Source: an uncultured Clostridia bacterium (GTDB taxonomy: Bacteria; Bacillota; Clostridia; Christensenellales; Borkfalkiaceae). Taken from it: 49,336 bases of DNA. Below, one piece after another: positions 30,869-39,264 of the stretch. The notes under the pieces were generated by a model. It was not told the origin of the DNA. It was given only the letters and a program-made list of their open reading frames with translations, and ran no database searches. Positions within the stretch are counted from its first letter, which is position 1. The number at the start of each line of letters is the position of its first letter. A program made the translations under genes and the position numbers. Location of the stretch: contig CATZIC010000003.1 of NCBI GenBank assembly GCA_958419945.1, forward strand, positions 1 to 49,336, written 5' to 3'.

Positions 30869-32178
30869 ACGCAATTTTAAAAGGGGGGCTTGTCCTCGGT
30901 ATCTGCGCCCTTATATCGAAGATAATAGGCGCAATGTACAGAATTCCGCTTACAATATTATTAGGAAGTGAAGGAATAGGGATATACCAGACGGTGTTTC
31001 CCTTTTATCTTATACTTTTAACCCTTTCGTCTACAGGGATCCCGAATGCTCTTTCAAAGCTTATAGCGGAAGGCAAAAATCCTAAAAAAGTGGTCTATAA
31101 GTCGATTATCGCCTTTGGAAGCATAGGCTTAGTCGGTACTTTTTTAATGATTTTGCTTGCCGAAAGGATATCCATTTTGCAAGGTAACCCTTCGGCAAAA
31201 ATTTCTTATATAGCGATAGCGCCGTCGGTCTTTTTGGTTTCCGTGCTGTCCGCGTTAAGGGGGTACTATCAAGGACTTTCCAATATGAAGCCTACGGGCA
31301 TAAGTCAGGTTGTAGAGCAGGTCGTAAAACTTATATTCGGGCTTTTGACGGTAAGACTTTTCGGAAAAACACCTGCGGGCGGGGCTTTTTTCGCGGCTTT
31401 GTCGGTTACGGTGAGCGAGATTATTGCCGTTATCTTCGTTATATTTTACGGCCGCATAAAAAGACAAAAGCCGATTGAAAAAGAGTACCTTCCCGTAAAG
31501 ATTAAAGATATATTTAAAGTTGTTTTACCGGTAACGCTTACCTCTATAATGCTTCCGCTTTGCCGAACGGCGGACAGTTTTTTGGTGGTAAATTTAATAA
31601 AAAGATACTCTGAAAATGCGGTAAGTTTGTACGGAATTTACACGGGCGCAATCGAGTCAATCGTGGGCGTACCCGTCGCGCTTTGTTACGGGATAGCGGT
31701 TTCGGGGCTTCCTATCGTTTCCGGCAGTAAGCAAGGAAAATCACATAAAAAGATACTTTTATATACCGCTATTTTGTCGGTTATAGCGGGAATTTTAACC
31801 TTTTTGTTTTCCGACCTTGCGATAAACGTAATGTACTTTAATATGGCTGAAGCGGAAAAACTTACCGCACAAAATCTTTTAAAAATTTCAGCGCTTTCTG
31901 TTGTATTACTTCCCATCGTGCAAGCAACTTCGCTCGTGCTCATAGGAAAGGACAAGTTGTATAGGCCTGCGTTTTCGCTGTTTTTTGGACTTATCGTTAA
32001 AATAATTTTGACTTTATGGCTTGTAAATATACCCGCCGTGAACATTTACGGAACGGCTTTTTCGGATATTGCTTGCTATTTTGTTGCGGGTTTTCTGAAT
32101 TTGTTATATATTATTAAGGAAGAACGTAGCGAGGTAATAAGGCCCGTTATCACAAACATGGTGGGCCGTCAAACTTAA
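30865..32178 (+). CDS. yabM: MOP-superfamily flippase, YabM/SpoVB-like
   Basis: The 437-residue polytopic protein has 12-14 membrane segments and belongs to the polysaccharide-flippase (MurJ/SpoVB/YabM) group, which moves lipid-linked precursors across the membrane. It starts GGLVLGICALISKIIGAMYRIPLTILLGSEGIGIYQ, the N-terminal signature of SpoVB-like proteins. The ATG at 30865 overlaps the spoVT stop by four bases, so I prefer it to an upstream ATG inside spoVT. A 30-base match to the interspersed repeat lies in frame at 31084-31113, coding for KKVVYKSIIA. YabN follows one base after the stop. Confidence 0.9.
   Translation: MNAILKGGLVLGICALISKIIGAMYRIPLTILLGSEGIGIYQTVFPFYLILLTLSSTGIPNALSKLIAEGKNPKKVVYKSIIAFGSIGLVGTFLMILLAERISILQGNPSAKISYIAIAPSVFLVSVLSALRGYYQGLSNMKPTGISQVVEQVVKLIFGLLTVRLFGKTPAGGAFFAALSVTVSEIIAVIFVIFYGRIKRQKPIEKEYLPVKIKDIFKVVLPVTLTSIMLPLCRTADSFLVVNLIKRYSENAVSLYGIYTGAIESIVGVPVALCYGIAVSGLPIVSGSKQGKSHKKILLYTAILSVIAGILTFLFSDLAINVMYFNMAEAEKLTAQNLLKISALSVVLLPIVQATSLVLIGKDKLYRPAFSLFFGLIVKIILTLWLVNIPAVNIYGTAFSDIACYFVAGFLNLLYIIKEERSEVIRPVITNMVGRQT
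31084..31113 (-). repeat. CTATAG element copy inside yabM coding sequence
   Basis: AAAAAAGTGGTCTATAAG then TCGATTATCGCC, which aligns over its full length with intergenic minus-orientation copies such as 37304-37332. It is in frame. Chance or codon preference is possible because the encoded segment looks normal for the family. Confidence 0.45.
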
Positions 32179-32179
32179 A

Positions 32180-33571
32180 ATGCAACTTACCATTATAGGG
32201 CTTGGCGTAAACGAAGGCGATATATCCCTTTCCGCTTTTAACTTAATAAAAAACAGTCCGTGCGTGGTCCTGCGCACGGAAAACACCATTTCGGCAAGGG
32301 TTTTAAAGGCAAACGATATATCGTATATATCACTTGATTATCTTTACGAAAAGTCTAAAAACTTCGATACCCTTACAAAAAATATCTGTAAAAAAATTGC
32401 GGAACTTTTAAAAACTTCCGACGTGTGCTATCTTGTGGACGGCGCTTGTTCCGAAGATTATTCTTCCGCAGTACTCATTAAAAAGTATAAGAATGCCAAA
32501 GTTTACGAAGGTGTTTCAAAAGCAGGATATGCGCTGGCGGTTTCCGGACTTTCTGCGTCGGGATATACCGCTGTTTCGGCATACTCGATAAAAGACTTTG
32601 AAAGGTTTACTCTTCCGCTCGTTGTGTACGATCTTGACAATGCGCTTTTGGCGTCCGAGTGGAAGCTTAAACTGTCCGCACTTATCGGTGAAGAGCTAAA
32701 AGTCCGCCTATATGCCGATTATCGCGCATTTTCCATTCCTTTATACGAGATGGACGGGCTTAAAAATTACGATTATTCTACCGTGCTTGTCGTAGAAAAT
32801 CAGCCCCTTGAAAAGAAGGAAAGGTTCGACTATAACGACCTATTGGATATCGTAAAAAGATTGCGTGCGGTCGGCGGTTGTCCGTGGGACAGAGAGCAGA
32901 CGAGGGAAACCATCTGCCGTTCCCTTATTGAAGAGTGTTACGAACTTGTCGACGCAGTGGATAAAAAATCCGACGACAAGATTTGCGAGGAAACGGGGGA
33001 CGTCTTATTGCAAACGGCGTTTTATATCAGATTTTTGGAAGAATCTCTTTCCTATAATGCAAGCGACGTGTTAAGCGGAATATGTTCTAAACTTATAATG
33101 CGCCATTCCCACGTTTTCGGAAGCGACAAAGCTGCAAACGGTGAGGAGGCGTTAAAGGTTTGGAATAAGAATAAACAGGTTGAAAAAAACTATACTTCCT
33201 GCACCGCATATCTTGACGACGTACCCAAAAACTTCCCCGCAGCACTTCGGGCGGAAAAGGTAATAAAGCGTGCCACATACTGTAATTACGCAGTGGGCGT
33301 TAACGAGAGCCTGCAAAAGATAAGTCGTTTTTTAGATAGCTTTGAAAAGGGCGAGGCAAAAGAAAGCGATTTTAAGGAACTGATTTTTACCGTTATCGGT
33401 TTAATAAAGAATCAAAAAATGTCCGCCGAAGAACTTATTGCATCGGCAACGAAGGACTTTATCAAAGAGTTTTCCGAGGTTGAAAATTTGGCGATAAAAG
33501 ACGGATTCGACATGAAAAATCTCGATTCTACGCAAGTGGAAAAATACCGCAATGAAATTAAAAAGTCTTGA
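32180..33571 (+). CDS. yabN: YabN: tetrapyrrole-methylase-like plus MazG pyrophosphohydrolase fusion
   Basis: The 463-residue protein has two parts. Residues 1-215 follow the SAM-dependent tetrapyrrole methylase fold (LTIIGLGVNEGDISLSAF at the start). Residues 225-460 are MazG, with GGCPWDREQT (about 231-240), the metal-binding EExxE (LIEECYELVDA) and ExxD (EETGDVLLQ). MazG hydrolyses nucleoside triphosphates to monophosphates and pyrophosphate, cleaning the pool. The fusion is the standard YabN architecture. It follows yabM by one base. Its final codons, AAA AAG TCT TGA, lie in a repeat element, and it overlaps the dus start by 20 bases. Confidence 0.92.
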   Translation: MQLTIIGLGVNEGDISLSAFNLIKNSPCVVLRTENTISARVLKANDISYISLDYLYEKSKNFDTLTKNICKKIAELLKTSDVCYLVDGACSEDYSSAVLIKKYKNAKVYEGVSKAGYALAVSGLSASGYTAVSAYSIKDFERFTLPLVVYDLDNALLASEWKLKLSALIGEELKVRLYADYRAFSIPLYEMDGLKNYDYSTVLVVENQPLEKKERFDYNDLLDIVKRLRAVGGCPWDREQTRETICRSLIEECYELVDAVDKKSDDKICEETGDVLLQTAFYIRFLEESLSYNASDVLSGICSKLIMRHSHVFGSDKAANGEEALKVWNKNKQVEKNYTSCTAYLDDVPKNFPAALRAEKVIKRATYCNYAVGVNESLQKISRFLDSFEKGEAKESDFKELIFTVIGLIKNQKMSAEELIASATKDFIKEFSEVENLAIKDGFDMKNLDSTQVEKYRNEIKKS

Positions 33572-34490
33572 TATAGGTCGATTATCGACCAAAAATAATC
33601 TATTTTTAGCGCCGCTTGCAGGGTTTACGGACTTTGCTTTCAGAAGCATTTGTTACCAAATGGGCGCAGGGCTTTGCTTTACGGAAATGGTTTCCGCTAA
33701 AGGCTTGCTTTATAACAGCGAAAAAACCAAAGACCTTTTATACACCACCCCCGCAGATTACATAAAAGCAGCTCAACTTTTTGGTTCCGAACCTGACATT
33801 ATGGAAAAGGTATGTCAAAGTGATGATCTTAAAGACTTTGATATTATCGATATCAATATGGGTTGTCCTGTACCGAAGGTTTTCAACAACGGCGAGGGCT
33901 GTAAGCTTATGGCTGACCCCGTACTTGCCGGTAAATTGGTCGCCGCAGCGGCAAAATCGGGCAAGGAAGTTACCGTAAAAATGCGGCTTGGTATCGAGCG
34001 TGGTAAAGACTTAGCGGTGGACCTTGCAAAAGCGGTAGAAGAAAGCGGCGCAAAACTTATTACCGTTCACGGAAGATACCGTGATGACTATTATTCGGGA
34101 AACAGTGATTACGAAAAAATTGCGGAAGTTGTGTCTAGCGTAAAGATTCCCGTAATCGCAAACGGCGGCATTTTTACCGCCGAGGACGCAGAAGTCTGTA
34201 TGCAAAAAACGGGCGCCGCCGGTATAATGCTTGCACGTGGTGCGCTTAACCGTCCGTGGCTGTTTTCGGAGATTCAGGGTAAGAACGTCAAAGACAAAAA
34301 AAGCGTCATTAAACGGCATATAGACCTACTTTTGGAAAAATTCCCGGATAAGTACGTGGCAATAAATATGAGAAAACAAATGGCACTTTATCTTTCCGGA
34401 TTGAAGGATGCCAAGAAGTATAAAATTAAGGCCTTCGAAGCCACTTCCACGAAGGAACTTAAAAGCATTATAAACGAACTTAATCTATGA
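33552..34490 (+). CDS. dus: tRNA-dihydrouridine synthase
   Basis: This FMN enzyme reduces uridines in tRNA. The 312-residue protein has the TIM-barrel blocks NNLFLAPLAGFTDFAFR, AAQLFGSEPDIM, DINMGCPVPKVFNNGEGCKLM with the catalytic Cys, VKMRLG, LITVHGR, IPVIANGG and GIMLARGAL. This matches the DusB group. The N terminus MKLKSLDIGRLSTKNN is the usual lead-in strand, but codons 4-13 coincide with a copy of the interspersed repeat. The ATG sits 20 bases inside the end of yabN without a strong ribosome site (GGAAAAATACCGC), so translation is probably coupled. Confidence 0.93.
   Translation: MKLKSLDIGRLSTKNNLFLAPLAGFTDFAFRSICYQMGAGLCFTEMVSAKGLLYNSEKTKDLLYTTPADYIKAAQLFGSEPDIMEKVCQSDDLKDFDIIDINMGCPVPKVFNNGEGCKLMADPVLAGKLVAAAAKSGKEVTVKMRLGIERGKDLAVDLAKAVEESGAKLITVHGRYRDDYYSGNSDYEKIAEVVSSVKIPVIANGGIFTAEDAEVCMQKTGAAGIMLARGALNRPWLFSEIQGKNVKDKKSVIKRHIDLLLEKFPDKYVAINMRKQMALYLSGLKDAKKYKIKAFEATSTKELKSIINELNL
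33560..33590 (-). repeat. CTATAG element copy spanning the yabN stop and dus N terminus
   Basis: AAAAAGTCTTGATATAGG then TCGATTATCGACC. It includes the ACTTTTT end (as AAAAAGT) and is very like the copy at 504-533. It supplies the yabN stop codon and dus codons 4-13 (KSLDIGRLST). Confidence 0.7.
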
Positions 34491-34520
34491 TTTAACCGAT
34501 TTAAATTATTATATAAAAGT

Positions 34521-34611
34521 TCACTAACGGGCTTATTGCGGGTTTTTTATGCTTTTTCACTCGTTCTTGCCTTGGTTTCTAGATTGCCACGGCGCCCGCC
34601 TCGCAATGACG
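34521..34611 (+). repeat. Half composite module: CTATAG element followed by EERSDVAI hairpin
   Basis: Element TTCACTAACGGGCTTATTG with a GCGGGTTTTTT tail at 34521-34549, a shared TTTTTCACTCGTTCTTGC spacer, then AGATTGCCACGG...CGCAATGACG at 34579-34611. No right-hand element follows. The hairpin loop is shortened. Confidence 0.7.
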
Positions 34612-34661
34612 AGCATATTAAGCCGTAACATATATAAGAAAGATTTCATATTTTTAAAAGT

Positions 34662-35312
34662 ATGAAAGATAAAATCAAAGTAGCCTTTTCCCGTGAATAT
34701 TTGCCCCCACAAAGTGGATTTTACGACGGCGCAGACCTTATCGTTATGGAAAGGAAAGCCTTTTCTTCCGTAAACTATAAGCGTGAACTCGGCGGCGTCG
34801 ACGAAACCATTCTTACAATATGCGGTTTTTCCAAAAATTTTACGGCGCCATGTTTGGTTGCACTTAAAACCGATAACTACGGGCAAATTAAGCGGAGCGT
34901 GGCGGTTTTCGAAAGGGGAAAACTTCTGTCGATCAGCGACGCAAATCTGCCGCAAGATAAGGAAACTTCATCTTGCGGGTACAAGGTCGTTAAAACCTCG
35001 CTCGGTAAAATCGGGGTGGCGGTTTCAAAGGACCTTAAAAATCCCGACTGTCTAAAAGCGCTTACTTTGTGCGAGAGCGAACTTATCGTAAACCTTTATG
35101 CGGACGTGTACGACTTTAATATGCAGGCGCTCATTCCCTCTCTTAGTTATCTATACGGCGTGCCTATAATTTCCTGCGGGGCGCACGGCGTGATTGCGGC
35201 TACGGGGCAAGGGAGAACGGATTTTTCGAGCGAACGTAGCTGTGCTGTTTTCACCCTTTCGACAAAACGCATAGCAAAAGAAATTCCGTTAAGAACGTAT
35301 TCCAATTTTTAA
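34662..35312 (+). CDS. Nitrilase-superfamily homologue lacking the catalytic Cys and Lys
   Basis: The 216-residue protein aligns by eye with carbon-nitrogen hydrolases. The segment GYKVVKTSLGKIGVAVSKDLKNPDCLKALTLCESELIVNL matches the block around the catalytic Cys (...GKIGv.iCyD.rfPE...). Here the Cys position is Ser in VAVSKDL. The Lys block (GxLxxxYRKxHL) reads GKLLSISDANL, so the Lys is also gone. A Glu in LIVMERKAF may be the remaining triad member. Length is below the 250-300 usual for the family. It is probably a non-enzymatic relative. It lies between a repeat module and trmL, with a weak ribosome site. Confidence 0.55.
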   Translation: MKDKIKVAFSREYLPPQSGFYDGADLIVMERKAFSSVNYKRELGGVDETILTICGFSKNFTAPCLVALKTDNYGQIKRSVAVFERGKLLSISDANLPQDKETSSCGYKVVKTSLGKIGVAVSKDLKNPDCLKALTLCESELIVNLYADVYDFNMQALIPSLSYLYGVPIISCGAHGVIAATGQGRTDFSSERSCAVFTLSTKRIAKEIPLRTYSNF

Positions 35313-35350
35313 ACGATTGAAACACCTATAATAGCAAAGGATTATTTATT

Positions 35351-35845
35351 ATGAAATTTAACATTGTTTTGGTTGAACCGGAAATTCCGCAAAATACCGG
35401 AAATATTGCAAGAACCTGTGCCGCAACCGGCTCCACTTTGCATCTTGTCCGTCCTCTCGGCTTTGACGTGTCGGATAAACAACTAAAAAGGGCGGGGCTT
35501 GACTATTGGCACCTTCTCGATATAAAATTTTACGATTCCATTGACGAGGTTTTGCGTTTTTACGACGGCGGAAACTTTTATTTTATGTCCACAAAAGGCA
35601 AAATCATATATTCCGACGCCAAATTCAAAGACGGTGATTACCTAGTTTTCGGAAAGGAAACCCACGGGCTTAACGAACTATTGCTTGAAAAGTATTACGA
35701 CCGTACTTTAAGGATTCCCATGATAGACGAGGCGAGATCTCTAAACCTTTCTAATTCGGTTGCTTTAACCGTTTACGAGGCTTTAAGGCAGAACGGCTTT
35801 TCCGATTTACTTACGGAGGGAAAACTTACCGGCAGAAAATGTTAA
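35351..35845 (+). CDS. trmL: tRNA (cytidine(34)-2'-O)-methyltransferase TrmL
   Basis: This SPOUT-family enzyme methylates the 2'-OH of the wobble base in tRNA-Leu. The 164-residue length is normal. Motif 1 is NIVLVEPEIPQNTGNIARTCAATG (4-27), motif 2 YLVFGKETHGL, and motif 3 RIPMIDEARSLNLSNSVALTVYEALRQ, together forming the knotted SAM site. AAAGGATTATTTATT precedes the ATG. The stop is followed directly by a repeat element. It follows the nitrilase homologue by 38 bases and may share its transcript. Confidence 0.93.
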   Translation: MKFNIVLVEPEIPQNTGNIARTCAATGSTLHLVRPLGFDVSDKQLKRAGLDYWHLLDIKFYDSIDEVLRFYDGGNFYFMSTKGKIIYSDAKFKDGDYLVFGKETHGLNELLLEKYYDRTLRIPMIDEARSLNLSNSVALTVYEALRQNGFSDLLTEGKLTGRKC

Positions 35846-35871
35846 ATAATGGGCCTATAGACGGACTTTTT
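35846..35871 (+). repeat. 30-bp CTATAG element directly after trmL
   Basis: ATAATGGGCCTATAG then ACGGACTTTTT, beginning one base after the trmL stop. Confidence 0.8.
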
Positions 35872-35913
35872 AAAGATTTACAGTCTACGTAGGCACGTTT
35901 ACGTAAAATTTCA

Positions 35914-35937
35914 GGGCGCAAAATAAAGCGCCTTTTT
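35914..35937 (+). terminator. Short terminator after trmL
   Basis: GGCGC, loop AAAATAAA, GCGCC, then TTTTT. The stem is short. The next 290 bases (to 36233) are very A/T-rich with no frame I can support. Confidence 0.6.
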
Positions 35938-36233
35938 ATTATAGAAAAAACTTTGAATAACGGCGGTTTTGTAATACCAAATGTATAAAAAATTGCATAA
36001 AAAGTTAGCCGTTTCCCGTCAAAAAATCTTTTTAAGTTCAAAAAAATCAATTTTTTTGTTGCCGAAAAGCAGTAAAAAATCAAAAAATAGGCAAAGTGAA
36101 CTTAAAAATTAATAAAAAATAAGCAATTTTTATCGAGAAATAACGCTAAAAAGGCATAAATTAAAGAATATCTGCATTTTTTAAGACTGAAATCCTAAAA
36201 AAGCAGGTATTTTTTCATTTACGGGCAAGATAT

Positions 36234-36262
36234 TTGACTTTATTATCCTTTTGTGATAAAAT
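36234..36262 (+). promoter_or_regulatory. Promoter of the acyltransferase/ligase pair
   Basis: TTGACT (36234-36239), 17-base spacer, TAAAAT (36257-36262). The leader would be about 78 bases. Confidence 0.65.
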
Positions 36263-36346
36263 TTATAAAGTATGTGAAGTTTATGTGAATAAATTTCTAT
36301 GCTTAACAAAAGATAAAGAATCTGCGGTAGCGCTTTCGAGAGAGAA

Positions 36347-37267
36347 ATGGACGAAAATAAGAAAAAATCCCAAGACACGGAAAAAATTAAGACTAAAAAA
36401 TCGCATAAAGACCGTAAGGACGGCAGGTGGGTAAGAGAAGCAGACCCGATGCACCATTTTGCGCCCTACCTTATCCCCAACCGTGCGGACAACGAAGCGG
36501 CTTTAAAAGAAACCTTCGATATGACCGAAGTTTTAAAATACCTTGAAGAAAAGAACTCGACCGTGGAAGAAGGCGGATATCGTTATACACTTTTCCACGT
36601 AATAACCGCCGCACTTACAAAAGCTATATATTTTAGACCCAAGATGAATTATTTCATTCAAGGGCATAGGCTGTACGAAAGAAATCACATTTCCTACGCA
36701 TTCGTTATCAAAAAGCAATTTACCGATCACGGCGAAGAGGGACTGTGCATCATAAAAGTGGGCGAAAAGGGGACCGTTCCCATTAACGAACTTTACGAAA
36801 AGATAAAGGAAAGGGTTACCACCATTCGCCATGAAAATCAAACCGACGGTTCCACGGATATTATGGCAAAACTCGTAAAATTGCCGAGGTGGCTTCTTAA
36901 AATCGTTACGAGGATTTTAAAATCCTGGGACTACCACGGAATAATGCCAAGGTCTATTTCAAAAGACGACCCGTATTATACTTCCGTGTTTATTTCGAAT
37001 CTTGGCAGTATTAAGATGAAGGGGGATTACCACCACCTGACAAATTACGGTACTAATTCCTTCTTCCTTATTATAAATCAAATGAAAAAGACGCCCGTCT
37101 TTTCTGAGGACGGAAGTTTTGAAATGAAAGATACCATCGATTTGGCGTTTACTATCGACGAAAGAATTGCCGACGGCATGTATTTTTGCAATTCCATAAA
37201 ACTTTTGAAAAAGATTTTGGAGAGCCCTAAGGTTTTGGATTTGCCGATTGAAACGCCTATCGAGTAA
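36347..37267 (+). CDS. 2-oxoacid dehydrogenase E2-like acyltransferase domain protein
   Basis: The 306-residue protein has a basic, Lys-rich start (1-30), then a chloramphenicol-acetyltransferase/E2 catalytic fold. Supporting patterns are the N-terminal WVREADPMHHFAPYL, TLFHVITAALTKA, VFISNLGSIKMKG and the C-terminal TIDERIADGMYFCNSIKLLKKIL. In active E2 enzymes this last block reads DHRxxDG with a catalytic His; here it is DERIADG, so His is Glu (E272). There is no lipoyl domain and no E1 or E3 gene nearby, so it is not a dehydrogenase core. With the acyl-CoA ligase next door it may transfer or bind acyl groups, but the substrate is unknown. Confidence 0.72.
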   Translation: MDENKKKSQDTEKIKTKKSHKDRKDGRWVREADPMHHFAPYLIPNRADNEAALKETFDMTEVLKYLEEKNSTVEEGGYRYTLFHVITAALTKAIYFRPKMNYFIQGHRLYERNHISYAFVIKKQFTDHGEEGLCIIKVGEKGTVPINELYEKIKERVTTIRHENQTDGSTDIMAKLVKLPRWLLKIVTRILKSWDYHGIMPRSISKDDPYYTSVFISNLGSIKMKGDYHHLTNYGTNSFFLIINQMKKTPVFSEDGSFEMKDTIDLAFTIDERIADGMYFCNSIKLLKKILESPKVLDLPIETPIE

Positions 37268-37303
37268 GCACTTTGCCTTTTAGGTAATCTATACGCCCAT
37301 TTT

Positions 37304-37332
37304 AAAAAGTGGGGGTATAAGCCCGTTATCGC
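37304..37332 (-). repeat. 30-bp CTATAG element between acyltransferase and ligase genes
   Basis: AAAAAGTGGGGGTATAAGCC then CGTTATCGC, in the 100-bp gap of an apparent operon, so it probably does not stop transcription in this direction. Confidence 0.8.
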
Positions 37333-37367
37333 ACATTTTTATCTATTATTTAGGAGAGCATTTTATT

Positions 37368-39092
37368 ATGGTAGAAACTTTAAAAGCGCCTTGGCTATCA
37401 AGCTACGGTGAAGTTAAATTTCATATCGATTATCCCGAAGGAAGTTTGGCGGAAGTCGTTTTAAAGACCGCTGACAAATACCCTTCACAAACCGCCCTTT
37501 CCTGTATGGGCACACATATAAACTATAGAAAGTTCAAACAAAAGATTTTGGAAACCGCTAAGGCTTACCAAAGCCTCGGTTTAAAACCCGGCGATAAGGT
37601 TACGGTTTGTATGCCAAACCTTCCGCAGACCGTTTATTCCCTTTACGCCCTTAACTATATCGGGGTTATAGCAAGTTTTATCCACCCACTTTCCGCGGTT
37701 TCGGAAATTTCCTTCTACCTAAACGAAGTAGGTTCAAAAACCGTTTTAACACTCGATTCTTTTTACAATAAATTTTTGGAAGTTCAGAAACTTGTCAAGA
37801 TAGACAAAATTATTTTGACAGGTGCGGCGGAAGAACTCGGACTTGTCAAAAAGACGGCCTATAAGTTGATTAAAGGCAAAAAAGACCGTGATTTTACCAT
37901 CGAAGACAACGTTGTCTTCTGGGAAGATTTATTTAAATCGGTTAAATCTTCGAAGCCGGCAAAACCCTTCTTTATGGACAAAAACGCACCTGCCGTAATT
38001 CTGTTTTCCGGCGGTACGACAGGGGTTACGAAAGGCATCCTTTTATCAAGCCTTAACTTTAACGCCTTGGCGCTTCAGACCGGCGTTATGTGCAACAAAC
38101 AAATTCAAGGCAAAAAGATGCTTGCCGCAATGCCGTGCTTCCACGGTTTCGGCCTCGGCGTATGTATCCACACCATGATGGTTTGGGGCGGCGAATCCAT
38201 TCTCGTTCCCAAATTCAACGTAAAAGATTACGCACTTTTAATAAAGAAAAACAAACCCAACTATATAGCGGGCGTTCCCACACTTTACGAAGCGTTAACC
38301 CGCACCAATTACCTTGACGGCGTAAAACTCGACTTTTTGATGGGCGTTTTCTCGGGCGGCGATTCTCTTCCCGTAGAACTCAAAAAGAAGTTCGATAAAT
38401 ATCTTAAAGATCACGAGGCTACTATAAGAATAAGGGAAGGTTACGGCACAACCGAATGCGTTACCGCAAGTTGCCTTACCCCGTATAATAAGGAAAAGGA
38501 GGCCTCAATCGGACTTCCATATCCCGACACCTATTATAAAATCTGCAAAGTTGGCACCACCGAAGAAGTTCCGTACGGCGAGGAAGGGGAAATCTGTCTT
38601 ACCGGTCCTACGGTTATGCTCGGTTACTACAATAACCCGACCGAAACCGCGAACACCTTAAAGACTCACGCAGACGGAAGGGTTTGGCTGCACACAGGCG
38701 ACCTCGGTACCATGGACGAGGAAGGCTTTATCTTCTTCAAACAGCGTATTAAACGTATGATTATCACCAACGGTTACAACGTGTATCCGTCGCAGATAGA
38801 AAACGTTCTCGATGCGCATGAAGCGGTACAGTTAAGTTGCGTAATCGGCGTTAAGGACGAATACAAGATGCAAAGAATCAAAGCTTTTATTACTTTGAAA
38901 CCCGGCTTTGAACCTACTAAAGCACTTAAAATCGATATCATGAATTACTGCCGTCAGCATGTTGCGAAATACGCTATTCCTACCGATATTGAATTTAGAG
39001 AGGAACTTCCCAAAACCTTAGTCGGCAAGGTTGCGTACACCGTGCTTGAAAAGGAAGAGGCTCAAAAACAAGGCGAAAAGAAACAAGCCTAA
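37368..39092 (+). CDS. AMP-forming acyl-CoA synthetase (long/medium-chain type)
   Basis: The enzyme activates a carboxylic acid as acyl-adenylate and passes it to CoA. The 574-residue protein has the P-loop LFSGGTTGVTKG (212-223) and the substrate-side block IREGYGTTECVT. The hinge and C-terminal blocks follow: GYYNNPTET, WLHTGDLGTMDEEGFIFFKQRIKRMIITNGYNVYPSQIENVL, and the catalytic Lys region PKTLVGKVAY near the end. Length is normal for the family. The acid is probably a fatty acid, but the chain length cannot be told. TAGGAGAGCATTTT precedes the ATG. It follows the E2-like acyltransferase by 100 bases and ends at a strong terminator. Confidence 0.9.
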   Translation: MVETLKAPWLSSYGEVKFHIDYPEGSLAEVVLKTADKYPSQTALSCMGTHINYRKFKQKILETAKAYQSLGLKPGDKVTVCMPNLPQTVYSLYALNYIGVIASFIHPLSAVSEISFYLNEVGSKTVLTLDSFYNKFLEVQKLVKIDKIILTGAAEELGLVKKTAYKLIKGKKDRDFTIEDNVVFWEDLFKSVKSSKPAKPFFMDKNAPAVILFSGGTTGVTKGILLSSLNFNALALQTGVMCNKQIQGKKMLAAMPCFHGFGLGVCIHTMMVWGGESILVPKFNVKDYALLIKKNKPNYIAGVPTLYEALTRTNYLDGVKLDFLMGVFSGGDSLPVELKKKFDKYLKDHEATIRIREGYGTTECVTASCLTPYNKEKEASIGLPYPDTYYKICKVGTTEEVPYGEEGEICLTGPTVMLGYYNNPTETANTLKTHADGRVWLHTGDLGTMDEEGFIFFKQRIKRMIITNGYNVYPSQIENVLDAHEAVQLSCVIGVKDEYKMQRIKAFITLKPGFEPTKALKIDIMNYCRQHVAKYAIPTDIEFREELPKTLVGKVAYTVLEKEEAQKQGEKKQA

Positions 39093-39103
39093 AACAAAAC
39101 TTA

Positions 39104-39148
39104 AAAGCGTCGAAAGTCCGCCTATAGGCCCACTATCGACGCTTTTTT
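39104..39148 (+). terminator. Terminator containing a CTATAG element
   Basis: AAAAGCGTCGA and TCGACGCTTTTTTT form the outer stem. The element (CGCCTATAGGCCC...CTATCGAC, minus orientation, 39113-39139) forms the interior. Here the repeat is nested in a strong terminator of the ligase gene. Confidence 0.85.
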
Positions 39149-39184
39149 TGCTGTGTTGCACTATAGCTATATTCCACCCGACTA

Positions 39185-39237
39185 TTGACGTTTTAAGGAA
39201 ATTGTGATACAATAAAATTGCACGGTAGATTACCGTG
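39185..39237 (+). promoter_or_regulatory. Promoter with operator-like palindrome, small lipoprotein
   Basis: TTGACG (39185-39190), 17-base spacer, TACAAT (39208-39213). A perfect inverted repeat CACGGTA-GAT-TACCGTG (39221-39237) begins at the expected transcription start. It could bind a repressor or form a 5' hairpin. Confidence 0.6.
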
Positions 39238-39264
39238 AAATAAACAGTATTAAGGAGACTAATA

